The notes under the pieces are model-generated. The model was not told the DNA's origin. It worked only from the letters and a program-made list of their open reading frames with translations, and did no database searches. Of a stretch of DNA of 64,000 nt, positions 23,401 to 35,400 are shown piece by piece. Origin of the DNA: Hirundichthys speculiger (Eukaryota; Chordata; Actinopteri; Beloniformes; Exocoetidae). The stretch lies in the NCBI GenBank assembly GCA_018398805.1, contig JAGFBZ010000851.1, positions 53,501 through 117,500 of the forward strand, written 5' to 3'. Position 1 is the stretch's first letter. Every line of letters begins with the position of its first letter. A program made the translations under genes and the position numbers.

Positions 23401-26400
23401 CATCCGGCTGAAAACTGGTCCCAGTCTCCATCCAGGCTGAAAACTGGTCCCAGTCTCCGTCCAGGTTGAACCAACTGGTCCCAGTCTCCGTCCAGGTTGA
23501 ACTAACTGGTCCCAGTCTCCATCTAGGTTGAACCAACTGGTCCCAGTCTCCATCTAGGTTGAAAACTGGTCCCAGTCTCCATCCAGGTTGAAAACTGGTC
23601 CCAGTCTCAATCCAGGTTGAACCAACTGGTCCCAGTCTCCATCCAGATCGAAAACTGGTCCCAGTCCTCTTCCAGGTCGAAAACTGGTCCCAGTCTCTAT
23701 TCAGATTGAAAACTAGTCCCAGTTTCCATCCAGGTTGAAACTGGTCTCAGTCTCCATCCAGGTTGAAAACTGGTCCCAGGCTCCATCCGGGTTGAAAACT
23801 GGTCCCAGTCTCCATCCGGGTTGAAAACTGGTCCCAGTCTCCATCCGGGTTGAAAACTGGTCCCAGTCTCTATCCAGGTTGAACCAACTGGTCCCAGTCT
23901 CCGTCCAGGTTGAACCAACTGGTCTCAGTCTCCATCCGGGTCGAAAACTGGTCCCAGTCTCCATCCAGGTTGAAAACTGGTCCCAGTCTCCGTCCAGGTT
24001 GAACCAACTGGTCCCAGTCTCCGTCCAGGTTGAAAACCGGTCCCAGTCTCCATCCAGGTTGAACCAACTGCTCCCAGTCTCCGTCCAGGTTGAACCAACT
24101 GGTCCAGTCTCCATCCGGGTCGAAAACTGGTCCCAGTCTCCTTTCGGGTCGAAAACTGGTCCCAGTCTCCATCCAGGTTGAAAACTGGTCCCAGTCTCCA
24201 TCCGGGTTAAAAAACCGGTCCCAGTCTCCATCCAGGTTGAAAACCGATCCCAGTCTCCATCCAGGCTGAAAACTGGTCCCAGTCTCCATCCAGGCTGAAA
24301 ACTGGTCCCAGTCTCCGTCCAGGTTGAACCAACTGGTCCCAGTCTCCGTCCAGGTTGAACTAACTGGTCCCAGTCTCCATCTAGGTTGAACCAACTGGTC
24401 CCAGTCTCCATCTAGGTTGAAAACTGGTCCCAGTCTCCATCCAGGTTGAAAACTGGTCCCAGTCTCAATCCAGGTTGAACCAACTGGTCCCAGTCTCCAT
24501 CCAGATCGAAAACTGGTCCCAGTCCTCTTCCAGGTCGAAAACTGGTCCCAGTCTCTATTCAGATTGAAAACTAGTCCCAGTTTCCATCCAGGTTGAAACT
24601 GGTCTCAGTCTCCATCCAGGTTGAAAACTGGTCCCAGGCTCCATCCGGGTTGAAAACTGGTCCCAGTCTCCATCCGGGTTGAAAACTGGTCCCAGTCTCC
24701 ATCCGGGTTGAAAACTGGTCCCAGTCTCCATCCGGGTTGAACCAACTAGTCCCAGTCTCCATCCGGGTTGAAAACTGGGTCCCAGTCTCCATCCGGGTTG
24801 AAAACTGGTCCCAGTCTCCATCCAGGTTGAAAACTAATCTCCAGTCTCCATCCCAGGTTGAAAACTGGTCTCAGTCTCCATCCATGGTTGAAAACTGGTC
24901 TCAGTCTCCATCCAGGTTGAAAAAAAACTGGTCCCAGTCTCCATCCAGGTTGAACCAACTGGTCCCAGTTTCCATCTAGGTTGAAAACTAGTCCCATTTC
25001 CAGTCCAGTTGAAAACTAGTCCCAGTTTCCAGTCCAGGTTGAAAACTGGTCCCAGTCTCCATCCGGGTTGAAAAAACTGGTCCCATCTCCATCCGGTTGA
25101 AAAAACTGGTCCCAGTCTCCATCCGGGTTGAAAACTGGTCCCAGTCTCCATCCGGGGTTGAAAAAACTGGTCCAGTCTCCATCCAGGGTTGAAAACTGGT
25201 CCCAGTCTCCATCCAGGTTGAACCAACTGGTCCCAGTCTCCGTCCAGGTTGAACCAACTGGTCCCAGTCTCCGTCCAGGTTGAACTAACTGGTCCCAGTC
25301 TCCATCTAGGTTGAACCAACTGGTCCCAGTCTCCATCTAGGTTGAAAACTGGTCCCAGTCTCCATCCAGGTTGAAAACTGGTCCCAGTCTCAATCCAGGT
25401 TGAACCAACTGGTCCCAGTCTCCATCCAGATCGAAAACTGGTCCCAGTCCTCTTCCAGGTCGAAAACTGGTCCCAGTCTCTATTCAGATTGAAAACTAGT
25501 CCCAGTTTCCATCCAGGTTGAAACTGGTCTCAGTCTCCATCCAGGTTGAAAACTGGTCCCAGGCTCCATCCGGGTTGAAAACTGGTCCCAGTCTCCATCC
25601 GGGTTGAAAACTGGTCCCAGTCTCCATCCGGGTTGAAAACTGGTCCCAGTCTCTATCCAGGTTGAACCAACTGGTCCCAGTCTCCGTCCAGGTTGAACCA
25701 ACTGGTCTCAGTCTCCATCCGGGTCGAAAACTGGTCCCAGTCTCCATCCAGGTTGAAAACTGGTCCCAGTCTCCGTCCAGGTTGAACCAACTGGTCCCAG
25801 TCTCCGTCCAGGTTGAAAACCGGTCCCAGTCTCCATCCAGGTTGAACCAACTGCTCCCAGTCTCCGTCCAGGTTGAACCAACTGGTCCCAGTCTCCACCC
25901 GGGTCGAAAACTGGTCCCAGTTTCCTTTCGGGTCGAAAACTGGTCCCAGTCTCCTTTCGGGTCGAAAACTGGTCCCAGTCTCCATCCAGGTTGAAAACTG
26001 GTCCCAGTCTCCATCCGGGTTAAAAAACCGGTCCCAGTCTCCATCCAGGTTGAAAACCGATCCCAGTCTCCATCCAGGCTGAAAACTGGTCCCAGTCTCC
26101 ATCCAGGCTGAAAACTGGTCCCAGTCTCCGTCCAGGTTGAACCAACTGGTCCCAGTCTCCGTCCAGGTTGAACTAACTGGTCCCAGTCTCCATCTAGGTT
26201 GAACCAACTGGTCCCAGTCTCCATCTAGGTTGAAAACTGGTCCCAGTCTCCATCCAGGTTGAAAACTGGTCCCAGTCTCAATCCAGGTTGAACCAACTGG
26301 TCCCAGTCTCCATCCAGATCGAAAACTGGTCCCAGTCCTCTTCCAGGTCGAAAACTGGTCCCAGTCTCTATTCAGATTGAAAACTAGTCCCAGTTTCCAT

Positions 26401-29400
26401 CCAGGTTGAAACTGGTCTCAGTCTCCATCCAGGTTGAAAACTGGTCCCAGGCTCCATCCGGGTTGAAAACTGGTCCCAGTCTCCATCCGGGTTGAAAACT
26501 GGTCCCAGTCTCCATCCGGGTTGAAAACTGGTCCCAGTCTCCATCCGGGTTGAACCAACTAGTCCCAGTCTCCATCCGGGTTGAAAACTGGTCCCAGTCT
26601 CCATCCGGGTTGAAAACTGGTCCCAGTCGCCATCCAGGTTGAAAACTAATCTCAGTCTCCATCCAGGTTGAAAACTGGTCTCAGTCTCCATCCAGGTTGA
26701 AAACTGGTCTCAGTCTCCATCCAGGTTGAAAACTGGTCCCAGTCTCCATCCAGGTTGAACCAACTGTCCCAGTTTCCATCTAGGTTGAAAACTAGTCCCA
26801 GTTTCCATCCAGGTTGAAAACTAGTCCCAGTTTCCATCCAGGTTAAAACTGGTCCCAGTCTCCATCCAGGTTGAAAACTGGTCCCAGTCTCCATCCGGGT
26901 TGAAAACTGGTCCCAGTCTCCATCCGGGTTGAAAACTGGTCCCAGTCTCCATCCGGGTTGAAAACTGGTCCCAGTCTCCATCCGGGTTGAAAACTGGTCC
27001 CAGTCTCCATCCAGGTTGAACCAACTGGTCCCAGTCTCCGTCCAGGTTGAACCAACTGGTCCCAGTCTCCGTCCAGGTTGAACCAACTGGTCCCAGTCTC
27101 CGTCCAGGTTGAACCAACCGGTCCCAGTCTCCATCCAGGCTGAAAACCGGTCCCAGTCTCCATCCAGGCTGAAAACTGGTCCCAGTCTTCATCCATGTTA
27201 AACCAACTGGTCCCAGTTTCCATCCAGGTTGAAAACTGGTCCCAGTTTCCGCCCAGGTTGAAAATTGGTTCCAGTCTCCATCCGGGTTGAAAACTGGTCC
27301 CAGTCTCCATCCGGGTTGAAAACTGGTCCCAGTCTCCATCCAGATTGAAAACTGGTCCCAGTCTCCGTCCAGGTTGAAAATCTGTCCCGGTCTCCGTCCA
27401 GGTTGAACCAACTGCTCCCAGTCTCCGTCCAGGTTAAACCAACTGGTCCCAGTCTCCATCCAGGTCGAAAACTGGTCCCAGTCTCCATCCAGGTCGAAAA
27501 CTGGTCCCAGTCTCCATCCAGATTGAAAACTGGTCCCAGTCTCCATCCAGATTGAAAACTGGTCCCAGTCTCCCATTCAGGTTGAAAACCGGTCCCAGTC
27601 TCCATCCAGGTTGAAAACCGATCCCAGTCTCCATCCAGGTTGAAAACTGGTCCCAGTCTCCATCCAGGTTTAACCAAGTGGTCCCAGTCTCCATCCAGGT
27701 TGAACCAACTGGTCCCAGTCTCCATCCAGGTTGAACCAACTGGTCCCAGTCTCCATCCAGGTTGAACCAACTGGTCCCAGTCTCCGTCCAGGTTTAACCA
27801 ACTGGTCCCAGTCTCCATCGAGGCTGAAAACTGGTCCCAGTCTCCATCGAGGCTGAAAACTGGTCCCAGTCTCCATCCAGGTTGAACCAACTGGTCCCAG
27901 TCTCCGTCCAGGTTGAACCAACCGGTCCCAGTCTCCATCCAGGCTCAAAACCGGTCCCAGTCTCCATCCAGGCTGAAAACTGGTCCCAGTCTTCATCCAT
28001 GTTAAACCAACTGGTCCCAGTCTCCATCTAGGTTGAACCAACTGGTCCCAGTCTCCATCCAGGTTGAAAACTGGTCCCAGTCTCCATCCAGGCTGAAAAC
28101 TGGTCCCAGTCTCCGTCCAGGTTGAACCAACTGGTCCCAGTCTCCGTCCAGGTTGAACTAACTGGTCCCAGTCTCCATCTAGGTTGAACCAACTGGTCCC
28201 AGTCTCCATCTAGGTTGAAAACTGGTCCCAGTCTCCATCCAGGTTGAAAACTGGTCCCAGTCTCCAGTCTCCATCCAGGTTGAAACCAACTGGTCCCAGT
28301 CTCCATCCATCCAGATCGAAAACTGGTCCCAGTCCTCTTCCAGGTCGAAAACTGGTCCCAGTCTCTATTCAGATTGAAAACTAGTCCCAGTTTCCATCCA
28401 GGTTGAAACTGGTCTCAGTCTCCATCCAGGTTGAAAACTGGTCCCAGGCTCAATCCGGGTTGAAAACTGGTCCCAGTCTCCATCCGGGTTGAAAACTGGT
28501 CCCAGTCTCCATCCGGGTTGAAAACTGGTCCCAGTCTCCATCCGGGTTGAACCAACTAGTCCCAGTCTCCATCCAGGTTGAAAACTGGTCCCAGTCTCCA
28601 TCCAGGTTGAAAACTGGTCCCAGTCGCCATCCAGGTTGAAAACTGGTCTCAGTCTCCATCCAGGTTGAAAACTGGTCTCAGTCTCCATCCAGGTTGAAAA
28701 CTGGTCTCAGTCTCCATCCAGGTTGAATACTGGTCCCAGTCTCCATCCAGGTTGAACCAACTGGTCCCAGTCTCCATCTAGGTTGAAAACTAGTCCCAGT
28801 TTCCATCCAGGTTGAAAACTAGTCCCAGTTTCCATCCAGGTTAAAACTGGTCCCAGTCTCCATCCAGGTTGAAAACTGGTCCCAGTCTCCATCCGGGTTG
28901 AAAACTGGTCCCAGTCTCCATCCGGGTTGAAAACTGGTCCCAGTCTCCATCCCGGTTGAAAACTGGTCCCAGTCTCCATCCGGGTTGAAAACTGGTCCCA
29001 GTCTCCATCCAGGTTGAACCAACTGGTCCCAGTCTCCGTCCAGGTTGAACCAACTGGTCCTAGTCTCCATCCGGGTCAAACAACTGGTCCCAGTCTCCAT
29101 CCAGGTTGAAAACTGGTCCCAGTCTCCGTCCAGGTTGAACCAACTGGTCCCAGTCTCCGTCCAGGTTGAAAATCTGTCCCGGTCTCCGTCCAGGTTGAAC
29201 CAACTGCTCCCAGTCTCCGTCCAGGTTAAACCAACTGGTCCCAGTCTCCATCCAGGTTGAAAACTGGTCCCAGTCTCCATCCAGGTCGAAAACTGGTCCC
29301 AGTCTCCATCCAGATTGAAAACTGGTCCCAGTCTCCATCCGATTGAAAAATCCCAGTCCCATCCAGATTGAAAACTGGTCCCAGTCTCCATCCAGGTTGA

Positions 29401-32400
29401 AAACCGGTCCCAGTCTCCATCCAGGTTGAAAACCGATCCCAGTCTCCATCCAGGTTGAAAACTGGTCCCAGTGTCCATCCAGGTTTAACCAAGTGGTCCC
29501 AGTCTCCATCCAGGTTGAACCAACTGGTCCCAGTCTCCATCCAGGTTGAACCAACTGGTCCCAGTCTCCATCCAGGTTGAACCAACTGGTCCCAGTCTCC
29601 GTCCAGGTTGAACCAACTGGTCCCAGTCTCCATCGAGGCTGAAAACTGGTCCCAGTCTCCATCGAGGCTGAAAACTGGTCCCAGTCTCCATTCAGGTTGA
29701 AAACTGGTCCCAGTCTCCATCCAGGTTAAAAAAATGGTCCCAGTCTCCATCCAGGTTGAAAACTGGTCCCAGTCTCCATCCAGGTTAAACCAACTGGTCC
29801 CAGTCTCCATCCAGGCTGAAAACTGGTCCCAGTCTCCATCCAGGTTGAAAACTGGTCCCAGTCTCCATCCAGGCTGAAAACTGGTCCCAGTCTCCATCCA
29901 TGGATGAAAACTGGTCCCAGTCTCCATCCAGGTTGAAAACTGGTCCCAGTTTCCATCCAGGCTGAAAACTGGTCCCAGTCTCCATCCATGGATGAAAACT
30001 GATCCCAGTCTCCTTCCAGGTCGAAACCTGGTCCCAGTCTCTATCCAGATTGAAAACTGGTCCCAGTTTCCATCCAGGTTGAAACTGGTCCCTGTCTCCA
30101 TCCAGGTTAAAAACTGGTCCCAGTCTCCATCCAGGTTGAAAACTGTTCCCAGTCGCCATCCAGGTTGAAAACTGGTCTCAGTCTCCATCCAGGTTAAAAA
30201 CTGGTCTCAGTCTCCATCCAGGTTGAAAACTGGTCCCAGTCTCCATCCAGGTTGAACCAACTGGTCCCAGTCTCCATCTAGGTTGAAAACTAGTCCCAGT
30301 TTCCATCCAGGTTGAAAACTGGTCCCAGTCTCCTTCCAGGTTGAAAACTGGTCCCAGTTTCCATCCAGGTTGAAAAACTGGTCCCAGTCTCCATCCAGGT
30401 TGAAAACTGGTCCCTGTCTCCATCTAGGTTGGAAACTGGTCCCAGTCTCCATCCGGGTTGAAAACTGGTCCCATTCTCCATCCGGGTTGAAAACTGGTCC
30501 CAGTCTCCATCCGGGTTGAAAACTGGTCCCAGTCTCCATCCAGGTTGAAAACTGGTCCCAGTCTCCATCCAGGTTGAAAACTGGTCCCAGTTTCCATCCA
30601 GGTTGAAAACTGGTCCCAGTTTCCGCCCAGGTTGAAAACTGGTTCCAGTCTCCATCCGGGTTGAAAACTGGTCCCAGTCTCCATCCGGGTTGAAAACTGG
30701 TCCCAGTCTCCATCCAGGTTGAAAACTGGTCCCAGTCTCCATCCGGGTTGAAAACTGGTCCCAGTCTCCATCCAGGTTGAACCAACTGGTCCCAGTCTCC
30801 GTCCAGGTTGAACCAACTGGTCCTAGTCTCCATCCAGGTTGAAAACTGGTCCCAGTCTCCGTCCAGGTTGAACCAACTGGTCCCAGTCTCCGTCCAGGTT
30901 GAAAATCTGTCCCGGTCTCCGTCCAGGTTGAACCAACTGCTCCCAGTCTCCGTCCAGGTTAAACCAACTGGTCCCAGTCTCCATCCAGGTTGAAAACTGG
31001 TCCCAGTCTCCATCCAGGTCGAAAACTGGTCCCAGTCTCCATCCAGATTGAAAACTGGTCCCAGTCTCCATCCAGATTGAAAACTGGTCCCAGTCTCCAT
31101 CCAGATTGAAAACTGGTCCCAGTCTCCATCCAGGTTGAAAACCGGTCCCAGTCTCCATCCAGGTTGAAAACCGATCCCAGTCTCCATCCAGGTTGAAAAC
31201 TGGTCCCAGTCTCCATCCAGGTTTAACCAAGTGGTCCCAGTCTCCATCCAGGTTGAACCAACTGGTCCCAGTCTCCATCCAGGTTGAACCAACTGGTCTC
31301 AGTCTCCATCCAGGTTGAACCAACTGGTCCCAGTCTCCGTCCAGGTTGAACCAACTGGTCCCAGTCTCCATCGAGGCTGAAAACTGGTCCCAGTCTCCAT
31401 CGAGGCTGAAAACTGGTCCCAGTCTCCATTCAGGTTGAAAACTGGTCCCAGTCTCCATCCAGGTTAAAAAATGGTCCCAGTCTCCATCCAGGTTGAAAAC
31501 TGGTCCCAGTCTCCGTCCAGGTTAAACCAACTGGTCCCAGTCTCCATCCAGGCTGAAAACTGGTCCCAGTCTCCATCCAGGTTGAAAACTGGTCCCAGTC
31601 TCCATCCAGGCTGAAAACTGGTCCCAGTCTCCATCCATGGATGAAAACTGGTCCCAGTCTCCATCCAGGTTGAAAACTGGTCCCAGTTTCCATCCAGGCT
31701 GAAAACTGGTCCCAGTCTCCATCCATGGATGAAAACTGATCCCAGTCTCCTTCCAGGTCGAAACCTGGTCCCAGTCTCTATCCAGATTGAAAACTGGTCC
31801 CAGTTTCCATCCAGGTTGAAACTGGTCCCTGTCTCCATCCAGGTTAAAAACTGGTCCCAGTCTCCATCCAGGTTGAAAACTGGTCCCAGTCGCCATCCAG
31901 GTTGAAAACTGGTCTCAGTCTCCATCCAGGTTAAAAACTGGTCTCAGTCTCCATCCAGGTTGAAAACTGGTCCCAGTCTCCATCCAGGTTGAACCAACTG
32001 GTCCCAGTCTCCATCTAGGTTGAAAACTAGTCCCAGTTTCCATCCAGGTTGAAAACTGGTCCCAGTCTCCTTCCAGGTTGAAAACTGGTCCCAGTTTCCA
32101 TCCAGGTTGAAAACTGGTCCCAGTCTCCATCCAGGTTGAAAACTGGTCCCTGTCTCCATCTAGGTTGGAAACTGGTCCCAGTCTCCATCCGGGTTGAAAA
32201 GTGGTCCCAGTCTCCATCCGGGTTGAAAACTGGTCCCAGTCCCAGTCTCCATCCAGGGTTGAAAACTGGTCCCAGTCTCCATCCAGGTTGAAAACTGGTC
32301 CCAGTTTCCATCCAGGTTGAAAACTGGTCCCAGTTTCCGCCCAGGTTGAAAACTGGTTCCAGTCTCCATCCGGGTTGAAAACTGGTCCCAGTCTCCATCC

Positions 32401-35400
32401 GGGTTGAAAACTGGTCCCAGTCTCCATCCAGATTGAAAACTGGTCCCAGTCTCCGTCCAGGTTGAAAATCTGTCCCGGTCTCCGTCCAGGTTGAACCAAC
32501 TGCTCCCAGTCTCCGTCCAGGTTAAACCAACTGGTCCCAGTCTCCATCCAGGTCGAAAACTGGTCCCAGTCTCCATCCAGGTCGAAAACTGGTCCCAGTC
32601 TCCATCCAGATTGAAAACTGGTCCCAGTCTCCATCCAGATTGAAAACTGGTCCCAGTCTCCATCCAGGTTGAAAACCGGTCCCAGTCTCCATCCAGGTTG
32701 AAAACCGATCCCAGTCTCCATCCAGGTTGAAAACTGGTCCCAGTCTCCATCCAGGTTTAACCAAGTGGTCCCAGTCTCCATCCAGGTTGAACCAACTGGT
32801 CCCAGTCTCCATCCAGGTTGAACCAACTGGTCCCAGTCTCCATCCAGGTTGAACCAACTGGTCCCAGTCTCCGTCCAGGTTGAACCAACTGGTCCCAGTC
32901 TCCATCGAGGCTGAAAACTGGTCCCAGTCTCCATCGAGGCTGAAAACTGGTCCCAGTCTCCATTCAGGTTGAAAACTGGTCCCAGTCTCCGTCCAGGTTA
33001 AACCAACTGGTCCCAGTCTCCATCCAGGCTGAAAACTGGTCCCAGTCTCCATCCAGGTTGAAAACTGGTCCCAGTCTCCATCCAGGCTGAAAACTGGTCC
33101 CAGTCTCCATCCGTGGATGAAAACTGGTCCCAGTCTCCATCCAGGTTGAAAACTGGTCCCAGTTTCCATCCAGACTGAAAACTGGTCCCAGTCTCCATCC
33201 ATGGATGAAAACTGATCCCAGGCTCCTTCCAGGTCGAAACCTGGTCCCAGTCTCTATCCAGATTGAAAACTGGTCCCAGTTTCCATCCAGGTTGAAACTG
33301 GTCCCTGTCTCCATCCAGGTTAAAAACTGGTCCCAGTCTCCATCCAGGTTGAAAACTGGTCCCAGTCGCCATCCAGGTTGAAAACTGGTCTCAGTCTCCA
33401 TCCAGGTTAAAAACTGGTCTCAGTCTCCATCCAGGTTGAAAACTGGTCCCAGTCTCCATCCAGGTTGAACCAACTGGTCCCAGTCTCCATCTAGGTTTAA
33501 AAATTAGTCCCAGTTTCCATCCAGGTTGAAAACTGGTCCCAGTCTCCTTCCAGGTTGAAAACTGGTCCCAGTTTCCATCCAGGTTGAAAACTGGTCCCAG
33601 TCTCCATCCAGGTTGAAAACTGGTCCCTGTCTCCATCTAGGTTGGAAACTGGTCCCAGTCTCCATCCGGGTTGAAAACTGGTCCCAGTCTCCATCGGGTT
33701 GAAAACTGGTCCAGTCCATCCGGGTTGAAAACTGGTCCCAGTCTCCATCCGGGTTGAAAACTGGTCCCAGTCTCCATCCAGGTTGAAAACTGGTCCCAGT
33801 CTCCATCCAGGTTGAAAACTGGTCCCAGTTTCCATCCAGGTTGAAAACTGGTCCCAGTTTCCGCCCAGGTTGAAAACTGGTTCCAGTCTCCATCCGGGTT
33901 GAAAACTGGTCCCAGTCTCCATCCGGGTTGAAAACTGGTCCCAGTCTCCATCCGGGTTGAAAACTGGTCCCAGTCTCCATCCAGGTCGAAAACTGGTCCC
34001 AGGCTCCATCCAGGTTGAAAACTGGTCCCAGTCTCCATCCAGGTTGAAAACTGGTCCCAGTCTCCATCCAGGCTGAAAACTAGTCCCAGTCTCCATCCAG
34101 GTTGAAAACTGGTCCCAGTCTCCATCCAGGTTTAACCAGCTCCAGCTACAGAGGCTTTAACTGACTCCATTCATGGTGGGATTGTTGTAAAACCAGTATA
34201 TGTTGTTACAAAAACAAGTTTGTCATTTTGATATCATTTTTTGTAATTTCTGCTACATATTTGCTGGTTTTTCTAAAATTAAAGCTGAAAAGCAGAAGAA
34301 TAAATCTAAATTAAAGGATATTCCATCAAATACTGGATAAAAGGACCAGGTATTTGGAGCTCCTCCTGATTGGCTACTACCCCCCCGTACCTTCATCTCG
34401 TCCATCCAGTCCATGATGTAGAGCATCTCCTGGAAGACCCTCTGCAGTCCCAGGTTCTGCTCCAGCCGGTGCCGGCGGTCCTTCAGCAGCTCCAGCAGGT
34501 ACTCCCACAGCCGGATCACGTTGTCCTTCCGGGCCGTGATGCGCTTGATGTCGTGGTAACTCTCCGCCTCCAGCTCCTTCGCCACGGCGACCACCGCCTG
34601 TGTTGGCGACAGGGAGGAGGAGAGAGTGAAGTTCTGAACCGGTCCAGAGGAGGTCGGAGTCAGTCCATTAATGACATAACTGGTTCCATCAAGACGGTTT
34701 CCACCAATGAGAAGGGTTAATGAGTTCTGATTACGACTGACCTGAACTCGCTCTTCGTAGGCGGCAATGTCCGTTTCTATGGCTTCGTGTTTCTTCGTGG
34801 CGGCTTCTACAGCCTGGAGGTCAAATCCGAAATTATCCTACAGAGGACAGAGGAAAGGAAACGAGGAGGTTAGAGAGGAAACCAAACGAGGAGGTTAAAG
34901 AGGAAACCAAACAAGGAGGTTAGAGAGGAAAGGAAATGAGGAGGTTAGAGAAGAAACCAAACAAGAAGGTTGGAGAGGAAACCAAACAAGGAGGTTAGAG
35001 AGGAAAGGACACGAGGAGGTTCGAGAGGAAACCAAACGAGGAGGTTAAAGAGGAAACCAAACAAGGAGGTTAGAGAGGAAAGGAAATGAGGAGGTTAGAG
35101 AAGAAACCAAACAAGGAGGTTGGAGAGGAAACCAAACAAGGAGGTTAGAGAGGAAAGGACACGAGGAGGTTAGAGAGGAAACCAAACGAGGAGGTGAGAG
35201 AGGAAAGGACATGAGGAGGTTAGAGAAGGAAGGAAACGGGGAAGTTGGAGAGGAAACCAAATGAGCAGATAAGAGAGGAAAGGAAATTAGGAGGTTAGAG
35301 AGGAAAGTAAACGGGTAGGTTAGAGAGGAAACAAAATGAGCAGGTAAGAGAGGAAAGGAAATTAGGAGGTTAGAGGAAAGGACACGAGGAGGTTAGAGAA

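Larger units (their letters stand above)
17800..34135. repeat. Giant 29/31-bp minisatellite in intron K/L (~16.3 kb)
   Basis: Roughly 550 head-to-tail units. Each contains CTGGTCCCAGTCTCCATCC followed by AGGTTGAAAA (29 bases) or AGGTTGAACCAA (31 bases). Common variants are CGTCC, CCGGGTT, CAGGCTG and CAGATTG. It fills almost all of the 16.6 kb intron. It comes within about 55 bases of the exon L acceptor and 255 bases of the exon K donor. On the sense strand the canonical unit has no stop in any frame, so spurious open frames of up to 452 codons appear (reading [25 protein letters not shown]). Confidence 0.97.

Noticed and set aside
17777..34125. Dozens of overlapping open frames of 60-452 codons with [13 protein letters not shown]-type repeats
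   Set aside because: The 29/31-base unit has no stop on the minus strand in any frame, so random frame changes do not end the reading. All frames are open together, the longest lies in the indel-rich block, and the array is inside an intron of an intact gene.
17800..34135. CRISPR-like direct repeat array
   Set aside because: Units are contiguous with no spacers, and the host is a vertebrate nuclear genome.
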